NCBI GenBank assembly: GCA_025267735.1
Contig: CM046300.1
Coordinates: forward strand, 31,133,322-31,197,321
Length of the DNA stretch: 64,000 nucleotides
Direction of reading: 5' to 3'
Source: Mactra quadrangularis
Taxonomy: Eukaryota; Mollusca; Bivalvia; Venerida; Mactridae
Positions 1 through 11,065 of this stretch are shown here, one piece after another (position 1 is the stretch's first letter; each line of letters opens with the position of its first letter). The position numbers and the translations under genes are program-made. The notes beneath the pieces are model-generated. The model ran no database searches and was not told where the DNA came from. It worked only from the letters and a program-made list of their open reading frames with translations.

Positions 1-1696
1 TGATCGGAAAAATGTCTTTTTGTGTCTATGTAGTTGGTTCGAGTAATAGTCCACCGACTGGTACAGCTGTTATAGCTACTATGCCACACATCATTCACAT
101 ATAGTTATGATATTGAAAATTAGGCTCAAATAAATAGGTTTTGTCATAAAACTTCACTAACGTGTTTAATTAACATTTCTTTTGTTTATAACTATTATAA
201 GGCTATAAATAAAGAAAACCTTGCTGACATTACAATTTAATACTTGGAATTTCTAAACTTTGATTAAATTTGAAAGACATTAAATTACTTAGAAAGGTAA
301 TTTATATATTTGCACGTAAAACACCGGTTTTACATTATCGCCTTTAATACAACGTAGTGGATTTAATGGCGTGAACGTGCTTCCGTAGTGTAAATATTAC
401 ATAGTCTCGACGCATTATTTTCAATAAGTTTAATTGTGAAAAAAGGTAAATAATATTACATAATTCTTCATTCTAGAACTCATAACTTCATATTTTTATA
501 TTCATATATGTATGGAACTATGATTTTGCACTGAATTTGTTTTTTTTTTCGTTTTGACAGTCACATTGAAGGTCAAGGTTATTTGGCGAATGTGATCATG
601 GTTTCAAACACGTTTTGGGAAGTACAACTCATTGTTTTTGACTAAATGCATTGTATATTTGAAGTAGAACATGTTGATGGGATACAAACTTACATTCGCT
701 AAACAGATAAAGGTTTATCTAATACAGTTGACATAATTATTGAATTTAGTCATGCGGACGCTCGCATTATGACGTCACAAATGAAACGTATGGTTGGCGC
801 TCGCTGCCATCATAGTTACTAATAATACCACAAAATATATCGATGAATTTCGCATATTTCCCGTGATTAGATTTTTCTAGATTTTTAGTATGTTGTTTAA
901 GGTACATGATACTTCATTTTTGTCGCGGTTTAGCTTGTGTTGCAATTAGTTCTAGGTCAAATCTTAAATTGACTGGACTATAGCCAGGAACATGGCACGA
1001 GCATTCTCACTTCTAAACATAAAACTCTTCAAATATCACAAACAATCAGTTCGAGTAAAGAATTCAAGCATGTCAAATTACGAAATTATGCAATATGTGA
1101 TAATTAAGGGTATAAAAACTTACCGAGAATCATTAAATCCGTCCAAATACAGGAAAATCGAGCTGAACGCATCCAATTCAAAAGGCGCGTCGCGCTTGAG
1201 AAATTTTGCGGGTTCAGCCCATTGTTCAGCCAATCAAATTCAAGCTATAAATCACATTTTTTTTCGGGAATGCACGGAAATAACCGAGTAAAAACGATTG
1301 GACCATTAGTAGAACGATCGGAATGTTCCGGTATTTTCCGCTGCGAGCCTTAAATTATTTTTTTCAATAACAAATAAAAACTATTAATTAATTCATTAAT
1401 TTGCCTCAAACTGTCACTTTTATTTAAATATTAAAATCCATTCTTATTTTAACTTATTAAAATATCTAACAGTTGCGTAATAAAACCGGTTTTACCGGTT
1501 AGGGCCTTCAATACACATAGAACGGTTTTCACGTGCAGAGCCTCGATTAAGAATTAATTTGTTTTGTATACTGTTTGAAAAAGATATGCAACTTGTTTTG
1601 TTTTTTATGTGGAAATGTCCGTCACACTTGATATTTTCCCTAACAAGTTATATTTTTATCTTCATCGACTGTTGATATGGGATTGGTAATTTACGA

Positions 1697-1793
1697 TGGT
1701 CAGCGCATCCAGCCTTGTTTTCCTGGACCCGTGTCTAAATCTGGCTCTGGTACTTCGAATCTCCGGCGCATTGCCAACTGCGCTACAGGGGTG
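1697..1793 (-). repeat. tRNA-derived SINE fragment (family B)
   Basis: On the minus strand this shows a tRNA-like head with internal pol III boxes ('ttcgaatctcc', then 'gcgcattgccaactgcgctac'), next to a piece of the family B body ('ttttcctggacccgtgtct'). The same head occurs in the fuller copy at 9110-9370. The fragment is short and diverged. Confidence 0.55.
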
Positions 1794-2854
1794 CATATTA
1801 TCAAGCGTCTAACGATCTATTTTAGTCGTAAATCCTATAATGTATTGCTAAATTATCGTAAGATTTTTGATAATATGCTGCCCAGATCCGGGTTTACAGA
1901 CAAATTTAAGACAAACTTCATCGTAAATTCATTTACCATAGAAAGTCGTAAGATCAAACTACATATTTATTATAAGAAATTTAGATAGTAAACAACATGT
2001 TGCACCATATACACTTACTTAAAATAGATAGGCATATAAAAGTATTGTACATTTTACGATCGGTTACTAATTTTAACTTAAGATGACTTTTTTCTCATTT
2101 TTTTGCAACATCTTAATTCCAATTAAGACGTTGTGGCCCTGGTCAAATTGTTAGTTATTGGTTCCAATTCCTTTTACGTGTCGATCTGGCTTCAAATCCT
2201 GGCTTCATGATACGTTACCATTTCACTTTGACGCTACTGTAGATTATAATTTTATTGTATGTGCTAGCTAGTGATGGTCAGTTAACAGAAAAAACTAGTG
2301 ACTAGTAGTTGAACTGGTCGCGAACATGTTGCTGAAAAATTTAATGAAAGCAACAACAAACACCAGATCTAAACAAAACAAAAGCCAACTAAAAATCGTC
2401 TGCTAGATTTCCATAACGCCTAAACTTTTCCATGAAGAATATTGATAGATTCATTGGGTGAGGTCAAGTCAGTGCATTCGTCCGTCAATGGACGGAAACT
2501 ATTCGGGGGATTCCGTAAACTACTGTCTTGTAAAATGAGTAAGCCAACAATTTTAAAAAACGTGCTATAAGGATGTGTCTAGTTAAAGTTGCATTCGGAA
2601 CACCTCGACCTTTCATGAATGAATAATGTTATTCGTAGCGAATGGCCGAGGAGTTCCGATTGATTAAAGTTGTAGTAAGCGCACGTGATATCTGTGGATT
2701 TAAAATTGCAAACTATATTCATCAATGCGAGTACTAACACTTGTAAAAGACCAGACGCCTAGTTACCAACAATGACGTATAAGGCCTAGTGTTACAGAAT
2801 GTGCGTAAAACTCTGAGCTATTGGGCTTAATGCCGTCTCAACGCGAATTATGGT

Positions 2855-2960
2855 CATTTATGGCAACCAGATTACCTAACCTAGCTTTCCTCGACCTTAG
2901 TATATTCCATAACTCGTCCACCTGTCCACAAAGCCGACAACTTCTGCATATACCTTGTTA
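2855..2960 (-). repeat. SINE family B body fragment
   Basis: Contains the body segment 'acctaacctagctttcct' followed by 'ccacaaagccgacaacttct', matching in order the copies near 7063-7200 and 9110-9370. The tRNA-like head is missing. Confidence 0.5.
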
Positions 2961-2979
2961 ATAACAGGAAAATCAAAGT

Positions 2980-3467
2980 CGTCCGGCTAGTTCAGTCGGC
3001 AATGCACGATTCTTCTGATCGACAGGTCGTAGGTGTGATTCCTAGTGAGACAGACTTTCGTGGAGATGGGTCATGAAATAGTTTCTTTGGTGTATAGAAC
3101 CACTATCGTATCAAGTTACCTATCGATGCACTGGAGTATACACTTGTTGATAGTTCTTGGTTAAGAACAGATGTATGTTGTATGATTAGAGAATAAATGC
3201 GTTAGATAGTATTAGAGACTTGTTGCGTCTATTATTATAATTAGTATTATTGTTGTTATATACAAGACACCACAGTTTCTACGGCCGTTTTTCTCCCTAC
3301 CACTGATTCAAAATCATGTAGGTCAGTAGTTAATCACTGATGGAAGTATGTGCCTTGTTACTGGTAACAGCTAAATGCAGAGAATTAGCCTTCCCAGGTT
3401 GTTCACTGGCCGCCGTTATATAACCAATACAATGTGTTGTAACAGCGTTAAATCCAACAAAAAAGAA
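2980..3467 (+). repeat. SINE family A, split by an inserted element
   Basis: The left end reads as a tRNA-like head with an A box ('ggctagttcagtcgg') and B box ('ggtcgtaggtgtgattcc'). The body then follows the complete copy at 8417-8729 in order ('actttcgtggag', 'tcatgaaat', 'ctccctacc') and ends in 'gcgttaaatccaacaaaaaa'. It is about 190 bases longer than the intact copy because of an insertion at 3087-3273. Confidence 0.7.
3087..3273. mobile_element. Small element inserted in a SINE
   Basis: This segment interrupts the family A SINE between body parts that are contiguous in the copy at 8417-8729. It is flanked by a 7-base direct duplication 'agtttct' (3080-3086 and 3274-3280). Its ends are 'ttggtgtatag' and 'caagacaccac', giving a short inverted 'ggtgt'. 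It has no coding capacity. The family is not identified. Confidence 0.55.
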
Positions 3468-4082
3468 AATCAACACCTGGAATCCTTGTCCACCAGTACT
3501 GGGCTAGTAGGATAAAGTTTCTTACTCAAGGAAACAACAGGGTAGGTTTCGGATGGGATTCGAACCAACGTTGAGCTGGCTATTCAATGATTACCAGGCA
3601 CAAAAAGCAAAGGACATACACTCGCCAGTGACTGACAAGTAACAGCTGTTCTGCTTGATACTGAAGTAGACGAAGAATTGCCGTAGAAAATATTAAATGG
3701 CCAAACTTTACGAAAGTATGTATAGGTCCTCCCCGAAATCGACCCATGAATAACGGTTTGCTAGATAATGTATGTACAAATACAGATGCCTATGACGCAA
3801 TACGGGTACGGACACGGGTAGCGCTTTACGATTTAATCAGTATATAATCGCGTGATCTTCAGAATGTTAACAAACTCTTGATTTTTGTAAACTTCATGTT
3901 ACAGACAAAAGCTAGGAAAGATTCTAGAATTACGAATAGTACACAAGTACGGTTCACGATTAATCTAAATATTATCACTGTATGAAATGTATGTACGTAT
4001 ATATGCTACTTGGGACTCTAAATGTTGGTTTGGGGTTCTTAGCTTCTGTAGCTTCATGTATAACAAACTTGTACATTTACAG

Positions 4083-4217
4083 ACCAGAGACATAGGTGGT
4101 ATCGATGTCTCTGTACAGACATTGTGCAGTTTTTTTGAAGAAAATGTTGAATTGGAAAAGGGGAGACTAATCGTACAAGAAGTTTACAATTTGGATGTGG
4201 AGCAGTTACTTCCCTAA
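4083..4217 (+). CDS. Terminal coding exon of an unidentified gene (partial)
   Basis: A good splice acceptor ('cttgtacatttacag') precedes 44 codons and a stop. The peptide begins TRDIGGIDVSV, continues through SFFEENVELEKGRLIV and ends YNLDVEQLLP. It is acidic, leucine-rich and reads like conserved protein rather than chance translation. It would start in phase 0. The longer open frame from 3987 upstream of the acceptor looks intronic. I do not recognise the family, and no preceding exon could be placed in the window, so this is probably the 3' end of a gene that begins to the left. Confidence 0.5.
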   Translation, partial: TRDIGGIDVSVQTLCSFFEENVELEKGRLIVQEVYNLDVEQLLP

Positions 4218-4534
4218 AATTAATGTGTTTGGACTTGCGTTTTTATCGAGAAACGATATGCGCTATGACAAAATGCATTTATTAAAAACCCTTAAAAATG
4301 ACCTGCAATACATGTACGTCCAGAAAAACGTGCAGCAGGCAGTTGGTATCGTTAAAAGATGAATGAATGCTTTGTATTTTTGGTCAAGTTGGCATGTAAG
4401 ACGGTTGTGTTTTAAACAATAATTTACAAAACAAAATACGACCGACCTACATGCCTGTGTTATTTAAAACAAATGACTTATTGTGCTAAAGTACATAAGT
4501 ACAGATCACTTGTTATACTGAGAACAATTTAACG

Positions 4535-4690
4535 TCGACCACCTTTGTCTATAACCAGTACTTACCTACCCTTCCACAAGGTCGGCATCTTCTCCTTATG
4601 CCTGATTAATGGATGAAAATTGACATTATTGGCAAATTTTTATGGAAGAGTATAAGCTTCCCAGGTGCGATTCGAACAGTTTTCATGTGT
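4535..4690 (-). repeat. SINE family B copy, partial
   Basis: Read on the minus strand it has the family B order: 'ctgttcgaatcgcacctggg' from the tRNA-like head, then 'ccgaccttgtggaagggtag' and 'gtactggttatagacaaagg'. The 3' tail is missing. It lies directly left of a family C copy in the opposite orientation. Confidence 0.6.
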
Positions 4691-4737
4691 TATAGGATTG
4701 TTAAAGTTACCCATTCCTTCATTCTATTTCTTTATTT

Positions 4738-4952
4738 AGCTGCAGCAGTGGCGTATCGGTTAGCATGTCTGACTTTGAATCCGGAGATCACGGGTTCGAG
4801 CCCGGTCGCGGTACGATGTCATACCCTATACATGAGTTGTCGGTCTCGTGGTAGGGTATTATAGTAGGAAGAGCTGGATGTCGTATATACATTGTATAAC
4901 CTAAATGTGTGTTGAATAAGACGTTAACCCCAATTAAAACAAACAAACTTTT
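4738..4952 (+). repeat. tRNA-derived SINE (family C)
   Basis: Head with A box 'atcggttagcatgtctga' and a near-perfect B box 'gggttcgagccc', then a body with 'cataccctatacatgagttg' and 'ggtagggtat', and a tail 'gttaaccccaattaaaacaa'. The same order is found on the minus strand at 19412-19632. The acceptor-stem ends do not pair, so this is a SINE and not a tRNA gene. Confidence 0.75.
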
Positions 4953-5130
4953 TTTTTATTTTCATATTTCATAGTATTGATTTTAACATATCCCACATCC
5001 TAGATTGGCTCTATATGTTCTTTTTAAATTTTGGACCTTATAGAGAATTCAAACATATAACTTTTATGGTCTGAGAATTCTGAGAGGCACAATAAAGAAC
5101 AATTTGCTAGAATGATACAGCAGTCTGCAA

Positions 5131-5630
5131 CAGTACTGCCCTACTGCCGAAAATTCTAACAGTAAGGTTTTACTGCCGAAAATTCTAACAGTAATGCTGC
5201 ACTGCCGAAAATTCTAACAGTAAGGCTTTACTGCTGTACTGTCGAAAACTCTAGCAGTAAGGCTTTACTGCTGTACTGCCGAAAAATTCTAGCAGTAAGT
5301 CTTTACTGCCGAAAAATTCTAGCAGTAAGGCTGTACTGCCGAAAATTCTATCAGTAAGACGTTACTGCTGTACTGCCGAAAATTCTGGCAGTAAGGCTGT
5401 ACTGCTGTACTGCCGAAAATTCTGGCAGTAAGGCTGTACTGCCGAAAATTCTGGCAGTAAGGCTGTACTGCTGTACTGCCGAAAATTCTGGCAGTAAGGC
5501 TGTACTGCCGAAAATTCTGGCAGTAAGGCTGTACTGCTGTACTGCCGAAAATTCTGGCAGTAAGGCTGTACTGCTGTACTGCCGAAAATTCTGGCAGTAG
5601 AGCTGTACTGTTGTACTGCCGTTACTGCTG
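5131..5630. repeat. Palindromic minisatellite
   Basis: About 500 bases of tandem units of about 28 or 37 bases. Each unit contains 'ctgccgaaaattctggcag', whose ends ctgcc and ggcag form an inverted repeat around an A/T-rich core. The longer units add 'gtactgct'. Units on the left are more diverged ('ctaacag'); those on the right are nearly identical. Open frames across the array on the minus strand are by-products of the repeat length. Confidence 0.9.
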
Positions 5631-5938
5631 TCTTCACATACATACAAACCTTATTATCATACCTCATTTAGTTCGATAGTGGATACAATCGATATACAAG
5701 TAATGGTTGGTCGTCTCCTGTAAACCCAGAATTAGATTTTCATCGAATTGACCCTAACATGACAATTCATTTCTGACCAATCGTGATATATATTAAGTAA
5801 AGTATTTATAAGTACTTCCTCATGGGCACAAAGTATTTATGACTTTGCTCTACCCATACACTTATACAGCTCCACCCAAAAGTCATATGACAAAATTCTT
5901 TTATTAGGTAAAACCTATTTTACATTTACTAATGAAAT

Positions 5939-6432
5939 TTGTCTGGTTCCCAGTCGTACTTTGATAGGTAAAGGTACGCCAAGGAAAAAAAAGAATAATG
6001 GCGGCGCCCGATGTATCGTACAAAATATTTCAGATAATTATGTTTGCAAATGAACATTTCTCACTATATAGGCGTAAATCAGAGGAACTTTGTACAAGAA
6101 TTACAGTGGATATCTTATTTTAGTCGTTTTAGTCGTAAATTTATGCTAAAAAAGAATCCGAAATTCTAATGAGAAATAGTCAACGTCCGAATCGTGTCTA
6201 CTTTGCAGACATGGTTCTGGGTAATCCTTTTTCTAAATATAAGTGCACGAAGAAAAATCGACTTCGAATGACCTGTAGTACCGACCACCTACCAAAATGA
6301 CCATCGTCAGAAATTATGTATGCCAAATAAAAGAACATTTTGTAACCTGAAGATGCCCTGTGTGGGCGCCGCAATTATTGCGCTTGGTCTGACCCATTAA
6401 CGGTTGTGGTAAGGGGCAGGTAATCCAGACTG
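5939..6432 (-). mobile_element. Non-autonomous Mutator-like element, copy 1
   Basis: Flanked by an exact 9-base duplication 'taatgaaat' (5930-5938 and 6433-6441). Read on the minus strand the ends are 'cagtctggattacctgcccc' and 'gtacgactgggaaccagac'. A second copy with the same ends and its own 9-base duplication lies at 57915-58387. Interior similarity includes 'acaagaattac'. No transposase reading frame is present. A 9-base duplication fits the Mutator superfamily; that assignment is inference. Confidence 0.7.
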
Positions 6433-7062
6433 TAATGAAATATACATAGAGTCGTCTAAGCAAGTTCATAAATCAGCATTATTTAGTTTATTAACAAATG
6501 ATTCAAGATAAGTGTTACATGAATAAGCTTTGTTACAGTACAATTATTTGCGGACATCGTCGGTTATCCCACGATACAATACTCCGCTTTGCTGCGTTAT
6601 GTATGGAGTGTAACGGAAGAAAGTAAGTAGATGAAGTTGCCGACGATGACTTGCGGGATGCATGAGGAGCTTTTTCTAAACAAACCCACATGTCCAAGAA
6701 CTTTTGAATGGCACTGTATATGATTGTGTTATATTTACACAAACAATTTAGTATTCTTTGTTGGGGATGTTTACAGTCTGATTATATTTTCAATTTATCA
6801 TTTATTAGACTAACAGGCAATCCTAGATTCAGCCTATATCTTCTTTTATATAAACAGTTTTACACACTTTATGACTATATGATTATATCTAAATATAGGT
6901 TTGAAGTTATTTACAACTGTTATAATTGAAAGTTATACTGTCGCTTCCTTTAAAAGTGGTAAAATTTGATTAAAAATGATTATTAAGTCCCAACAGTTAA
7001 TTGGTTTATGTTTGGTTGGTATAGTTACATTAATTACGTCACTCTTCAACATTTTTGTTTGG

Positions 7063-7200
7063 TTTTAACGCCATAGCAACACATTGTATAGGTCCCATAA
7101 CAGCGTCTAGCGCACCTAACCTAGCTTTCCTGCACCCTTGTCTATAGCCAGTATTCACCCTTCCACAAGGCCGGAAACTTCTCCGTACACCTTATTAATG
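7063..7200 (-). repeat. SINE family B, 3' part
   Basis: Starts (plus-strand view) with the tail common to several families, 'taacgccatagcaacacatt', and continues into the family B body 'cctaacctagctttcctgca' and 'ttccacaaggccggaaactt'. It shows that families A and B share a 3' end. Confidence 0.65.
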
Positions 7201-8416
7201 CCATTCTCGTTCCCACTGCGGAGCGTTACGTAGACAGTTTTTATTGAGACTGGACGATGATTGTAATTTGTAATAAACCATCCCTGCAATCACATTTACA
7301 ACACTTTTATCGGTTTGTCCACCAATGAATCCACTCATAACTTGAATATCATTCAATTGTAATTGAATTTTAGACAGTAAATATTTTACAACGTCGGATC
7401 GATGCGACACTGTTGTTACTCTATTTGCTAAATTAATCAGAAAGTTGGTAAAACTAATGCCTCAGTTCAAAAAAATCGTGGCTTGTTGCAGACCCGTACA
7501 TGCAAACAGTCGTAAGCCGCGGGAAACCTTGCGTATTACATTTGTCAGGCAGGTGACGGTATGCACATGGCACAAAACAACACACCCATACGGAACCGTA
7601 GCTTGAAGATATGCAAGTTTAATCCATACTTGGCCACGATTGTGTTCACTATTTGACTTTGAAACTGATACGTGTACCCTGGGCTCATCCCACGGACCCT
7701 AGTAAAAACGTAATATTCCGTACGGGTACGCAAGAGTTCGCACGGGTCCTTGCGGAGCTCGATCGCACGGCGCCCGTACGGTGCCCTCACGGCTATTTTT
7801 ATGTTTATGGGACTGTAGCATTACACAAACTGTCCATATCGTTGACTTATTTCAAAATGCCAATAAGGCCCTATTGTCAATATATCATTCCAATCTAGTC
7901 ACTCTCTTTTATTTTTAGATGTATACTACGAAGCTAGTGAAAAAAAGTATAATCTTTGAGAAATATAAGTTAGTGCAGTGTTGCATTCATCCAACGATAA
8001 ATAAAACTGACATATAATAAATGTCATAAAACATTTCATATTTCTACTTCCTAGTTAATGCTAAAGTAAATAATATTGACCCTTTTTCTAAAATATTGAC
8101 ATTTTCACTCGAGGAAATATCGAACCTTAAGGTGTATAAAGTGAAAAGTTCGCACGCATCGCTATCATTTACAAATTTATATTGTTTTCTTCTTTTATTT
8201 ACTTAAAACTAAACTTTGATGGTTAAGTAAATGCAATGGTATCATATATCATGTATCAGATCTCATTTGCTTTAAGTATGATTATCATTCCATTGACAAA
8301 ACGGATTTCACTAAATTAAAGATATACATGTATTATAGTGCTGTTCAAAAGTTCTTAGATATATGCAATTCAAATAATAAACTGTGCGAGCAGAAAATAT
8401 CGCTATTAAGACCATT

Positions 8417-8729
8417 TGGGGGGGGTTTAACGCCGTAGCAACACATTGTATAGGTTATATCACGACGGTCAGTCAATCTACTCACTGTTCCTGGAAATGC
8501 TAAATCTCTTGATTTAACTGTTAATCAGCTGTTAGGCACATAGTAGTACTTCCGACAGGTATTGACTTCTGTCCGAAATGATTTAGTATCAGTAGTAGGA
8601 GGGAGAATGGCCGTAGAAAATTATTTCATGATCAAGCTCCACGAAAGTATGCCCCGCCCGGGAAGCCAACCTACGACCCCTCGATCAGTAGACTTGTGCG
8701 CTACCGACTGCGCCAGCCGGGCGGGCTAC
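8417..8729 (-). repeat. Complete SINE family A with 16-base target duplication
   Basis: The tRNA-like head is at the right ('gcgcagtcggtagcgcacaa' on the minus strand), followed by 'cgaggggtcgtaggttggct', the body 'atactttcgtggagcttgat', and the tail 'gcgttaaaccccccc'. It is bounded by a perfect 16-base direct repeat (8401-8416 and 8730-8745), the mark of retroposition. The duplicated target resembles the end of the TA-flanked MITE at 17622-17787. Confidence 0.85.
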
Positions 8730-9109
8730 CGCTATTAAGACCATTAACGTTAACGTTCATAATATGGGAACTGTGGTGTATTTAATCTATGTACACATCT
8801 TTAGAACACCACAAGCCACCACAAAAATGTAATAATATAATATGTAAATATAATACTTGTTTCTAATTGTGCCTGCATTAATAGTGATTCCTGATCCAAG
8901 ATTTAATTTAAGTCTTCTTTTATCAATGTGATAAAAAGACTATTTGTTATGTTACATAGTAACTAAACATTACTAAATATTTCAAAGATAATCCTGAGTA
9001 TTTTTAAAATACCACGATTGTGATCTCTATCACATACATGTAACATTAAACCACCTTGTTAAATGTATTATATTTCACAAGTTTCGGGGTTATTTTAAGT
9101 TATTTATAT

Positions 9110-9370
9110 TGGGTTTAAAGACATGTCAACACAATTTTTAGGTAATTTTACGGCTTTCAGCGCATTTAACCTAGCTTTCCTGGACCCTTGTCTATAACCA
9201 ATGCACACATACCCTTCCACAAGGTCGGAAACTTCTCCATATACCTTCATAATGGAGGAAAATTGACACGTGAAAGGGTATAACCTCCCTGGGTGTGATT
9301 CGATCCGGTACCCCCTTATTACCCTCTAGATTCGAAATCCAAGCGCAATGCCAACTGCGCTACTGACCAG
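9110..9370 (-). repeat. SINE family B, near complete
   Basis: The minus strand reads from a tRNA-like head ('gcgcagttggcattgcgctt'), through 'tgtgattcgatccggt'-type B box context and 'ccgaccttgtggaagggtat', to a diverged tail near 9110. It gives the reference order for the fragments at 1697, 2855, 4535, 7063 and 44110. Confidence 0.7.
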
Positions 9371-9399
9371 TATGTCGTTTAACTATTACAGTTTTCTAT

Positions 9400-9838
9400 A
9401 TAATAGTGCACACTTCATAATAATAGTGCACACTTTATAATGATAGTGCACACTTTATATTAATTGTGCACACTTTATAATAATTGTGCACACTTTATAA
9501 TAATAGTGCACACTTCATGATAAGAGTGCATATTTTATAATAATAGCGCACACTTCATAACAAAAGTTCACACTTCATAATAAAAGTTCACTTTATAATA
9601 ATAGTGCACACTTCATAATAATAATGCACACTATATAATAATAGCGCACAGTTCATAATAAAAGTTCACACTTGATAATAAAAGTACATAATTCATAAAA
9701 ATAGTGCACACTTTACAATTATAGTGCATACTTCATAATCAAATTACACACTTCATGATAATAGTGCATACTTCATAATAATAGTGCATACTCCATAATT
9801 GAAGTGCATACTTCATAATTACAGTACATACTTGATAT
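9400..9838. repeat. Tandem array of about 20-22 bases
   Basis: About twenty diverged copies of 'ataatagtgcacacttcata'. Copies in the middle vary between 'agtgcaca' and 'agttcaca'. It follows directly on the SINE head at 9370. No coding potential. Confidence 0.9.
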
Positions 9839-10671
9839 ACTTAAGTACACTTATATATTCAATAGTTTAATATCATAATATTTATATATGGCTGTAACAA
9901 TAACATAACTTGAAGATTAATTCGTTTAGCGACGTATTAGAAGATTGGCACAAAACGTATTACCAAAATTAGAAAACTTAAGCCAGTGGGATAGTAACTT
10001 AGTGTATATATTAAATAAGCGTTAGTAAAAATTACAAATAGATTTAGTTGTAGGTTTTAAAATTTATGTCAATGGAACTTAGGAATGTACAACTTTTCTG
10101 GCATGATATTTAAGAGATAATATTTTATAAATAGTTTTAGAATAAAGATATCAATATTATTAATAGTTCTTATTTACCAAGGCTGAGGAATCAACATTAC
10201 AAACAAATTATTGATACTATCGTGTGAATTGTTATTTTGTCTTAAAACTGGTGGAGTGATCAATCATTGGGATACAATTTATAGTGTAATTGTTATTGAG
10301 ATATTCGGATATTCTAAAACAAAGGTAGTATACTTGATTTGTTGTTGAACACAGAATGGTTTATATTGTCTAATTATAACATTTTGAATCAATTAAATCA
10401 TTTGGCTTTAAGCCTATGACAATTTCAACACATGGGCTCAAGTTGGTTTGTGTTGCAAAATCATTTGTAAAAAAACAACAGAAAAAAAATGTTCGTATAC
10501 ATTTGAAAATCATATATTGATTAAATATTGAATTTTACATGTATATTTCGAAGTCATAAAAGTTGATCGTAGACACAGTTTAATTTTAGCATATTTAAAG
10601 CACTTCTTAATTTGTTATGTAATGTAATTTGTCATGTAACTTATGAATCTGTATGTAAGCACATGACAATT

Positions 10672-11065
10672 GTCAGGGTTTTTTGTCGTCTCTTTCAGCC
10701 ATTTACCAATTTTATTCATAATACTACCTGCATTGCACTTACATTTTGTAAAGAGAAATTGGACTTACGACCAAAACCTGTAACAGCCAACAGTTGGATG
10801 GGTCGAGATAGACACAGGACATTTTTTAGGGTTTTTGTCGTCTCCTTCAGCCATTTGCCATTTTAATTATAATTTGGCTAAAACGACACTAACACATGCC
10901 TTTGACCATACTCATTGCAAATACCACACATTCATGACAAATATACAAAACAAATATAATATTCAATACTACCTGCATTGCACTTATAACTTTCAAGAGG
11001 AATTAGACTTACGACCAGAGCTTGTAACAGTCAGCAGTCACATAGTTCGAGATAGACCCAACAAA
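10672..11065 (+). repeat. Tandemly duplicated segment with exon-like halves
   Basis: Two diverged copies (about 10672-10830 and 10833-11065) share 'tttttgtcgtct-cttcagc', 'actacctgcattgcactta' and 'ttagacttacgacc'. Each carries a short open frame with LDLRPxxVT. The second would read EELDLRPELVTVSS and stop at 11068. This could be a duplicated fragment of an exon, but I cannot identify the protein, so I record it only as a duplication. Confidence 0.4.

Larger units (their letters stand above)
1..4082. other. Gene-poor stretch upstream of a terminal exon
   Basis: I found no convincing coding region here. The open frames at 992-1291 and 1677-1988 lack splice context and recognisable protein. 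The stretch holds SINE pieces (about 1697-1793, 2855-2960 and 2980-3467) and a partly palindromic segment around 2590-2665. Earlier exons of the gene that ends at 4217 may be hidden here or lie left of the window; I could not place any. Confidence 0.5.

Noticed and set aside
992..1291. 99-codon plus-strand frame
   Set aside because: No splice context, no recognisable protein, and composition like flanking non-coding DNA.
2490..2560. Possible hammerhead ribozyme around 'cgtccgtcaatggacggaaac'
   Set aside because: The stem II and GAAA look right but the required CUGANGA strand is missing.
4738..4815. Possible tRNA gene
   Set aside because: The A and B boxes are present but the acceptor stem does not pair and a SINE body follows; the same unit recurs at 19412-19632.
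5351..5667. Two overlapping minus-strand open frames of about 100 codons
   Set aside because: They are translations of the palindromic minisatellite; the peptide merely repeats the unit.
7545..7898. Two 81-codon frames on opposite strands
   Set aside because: They mirror each other across a palindromic GC-richer patch ('gcgcccgtacgg' type) and show no protein signature.
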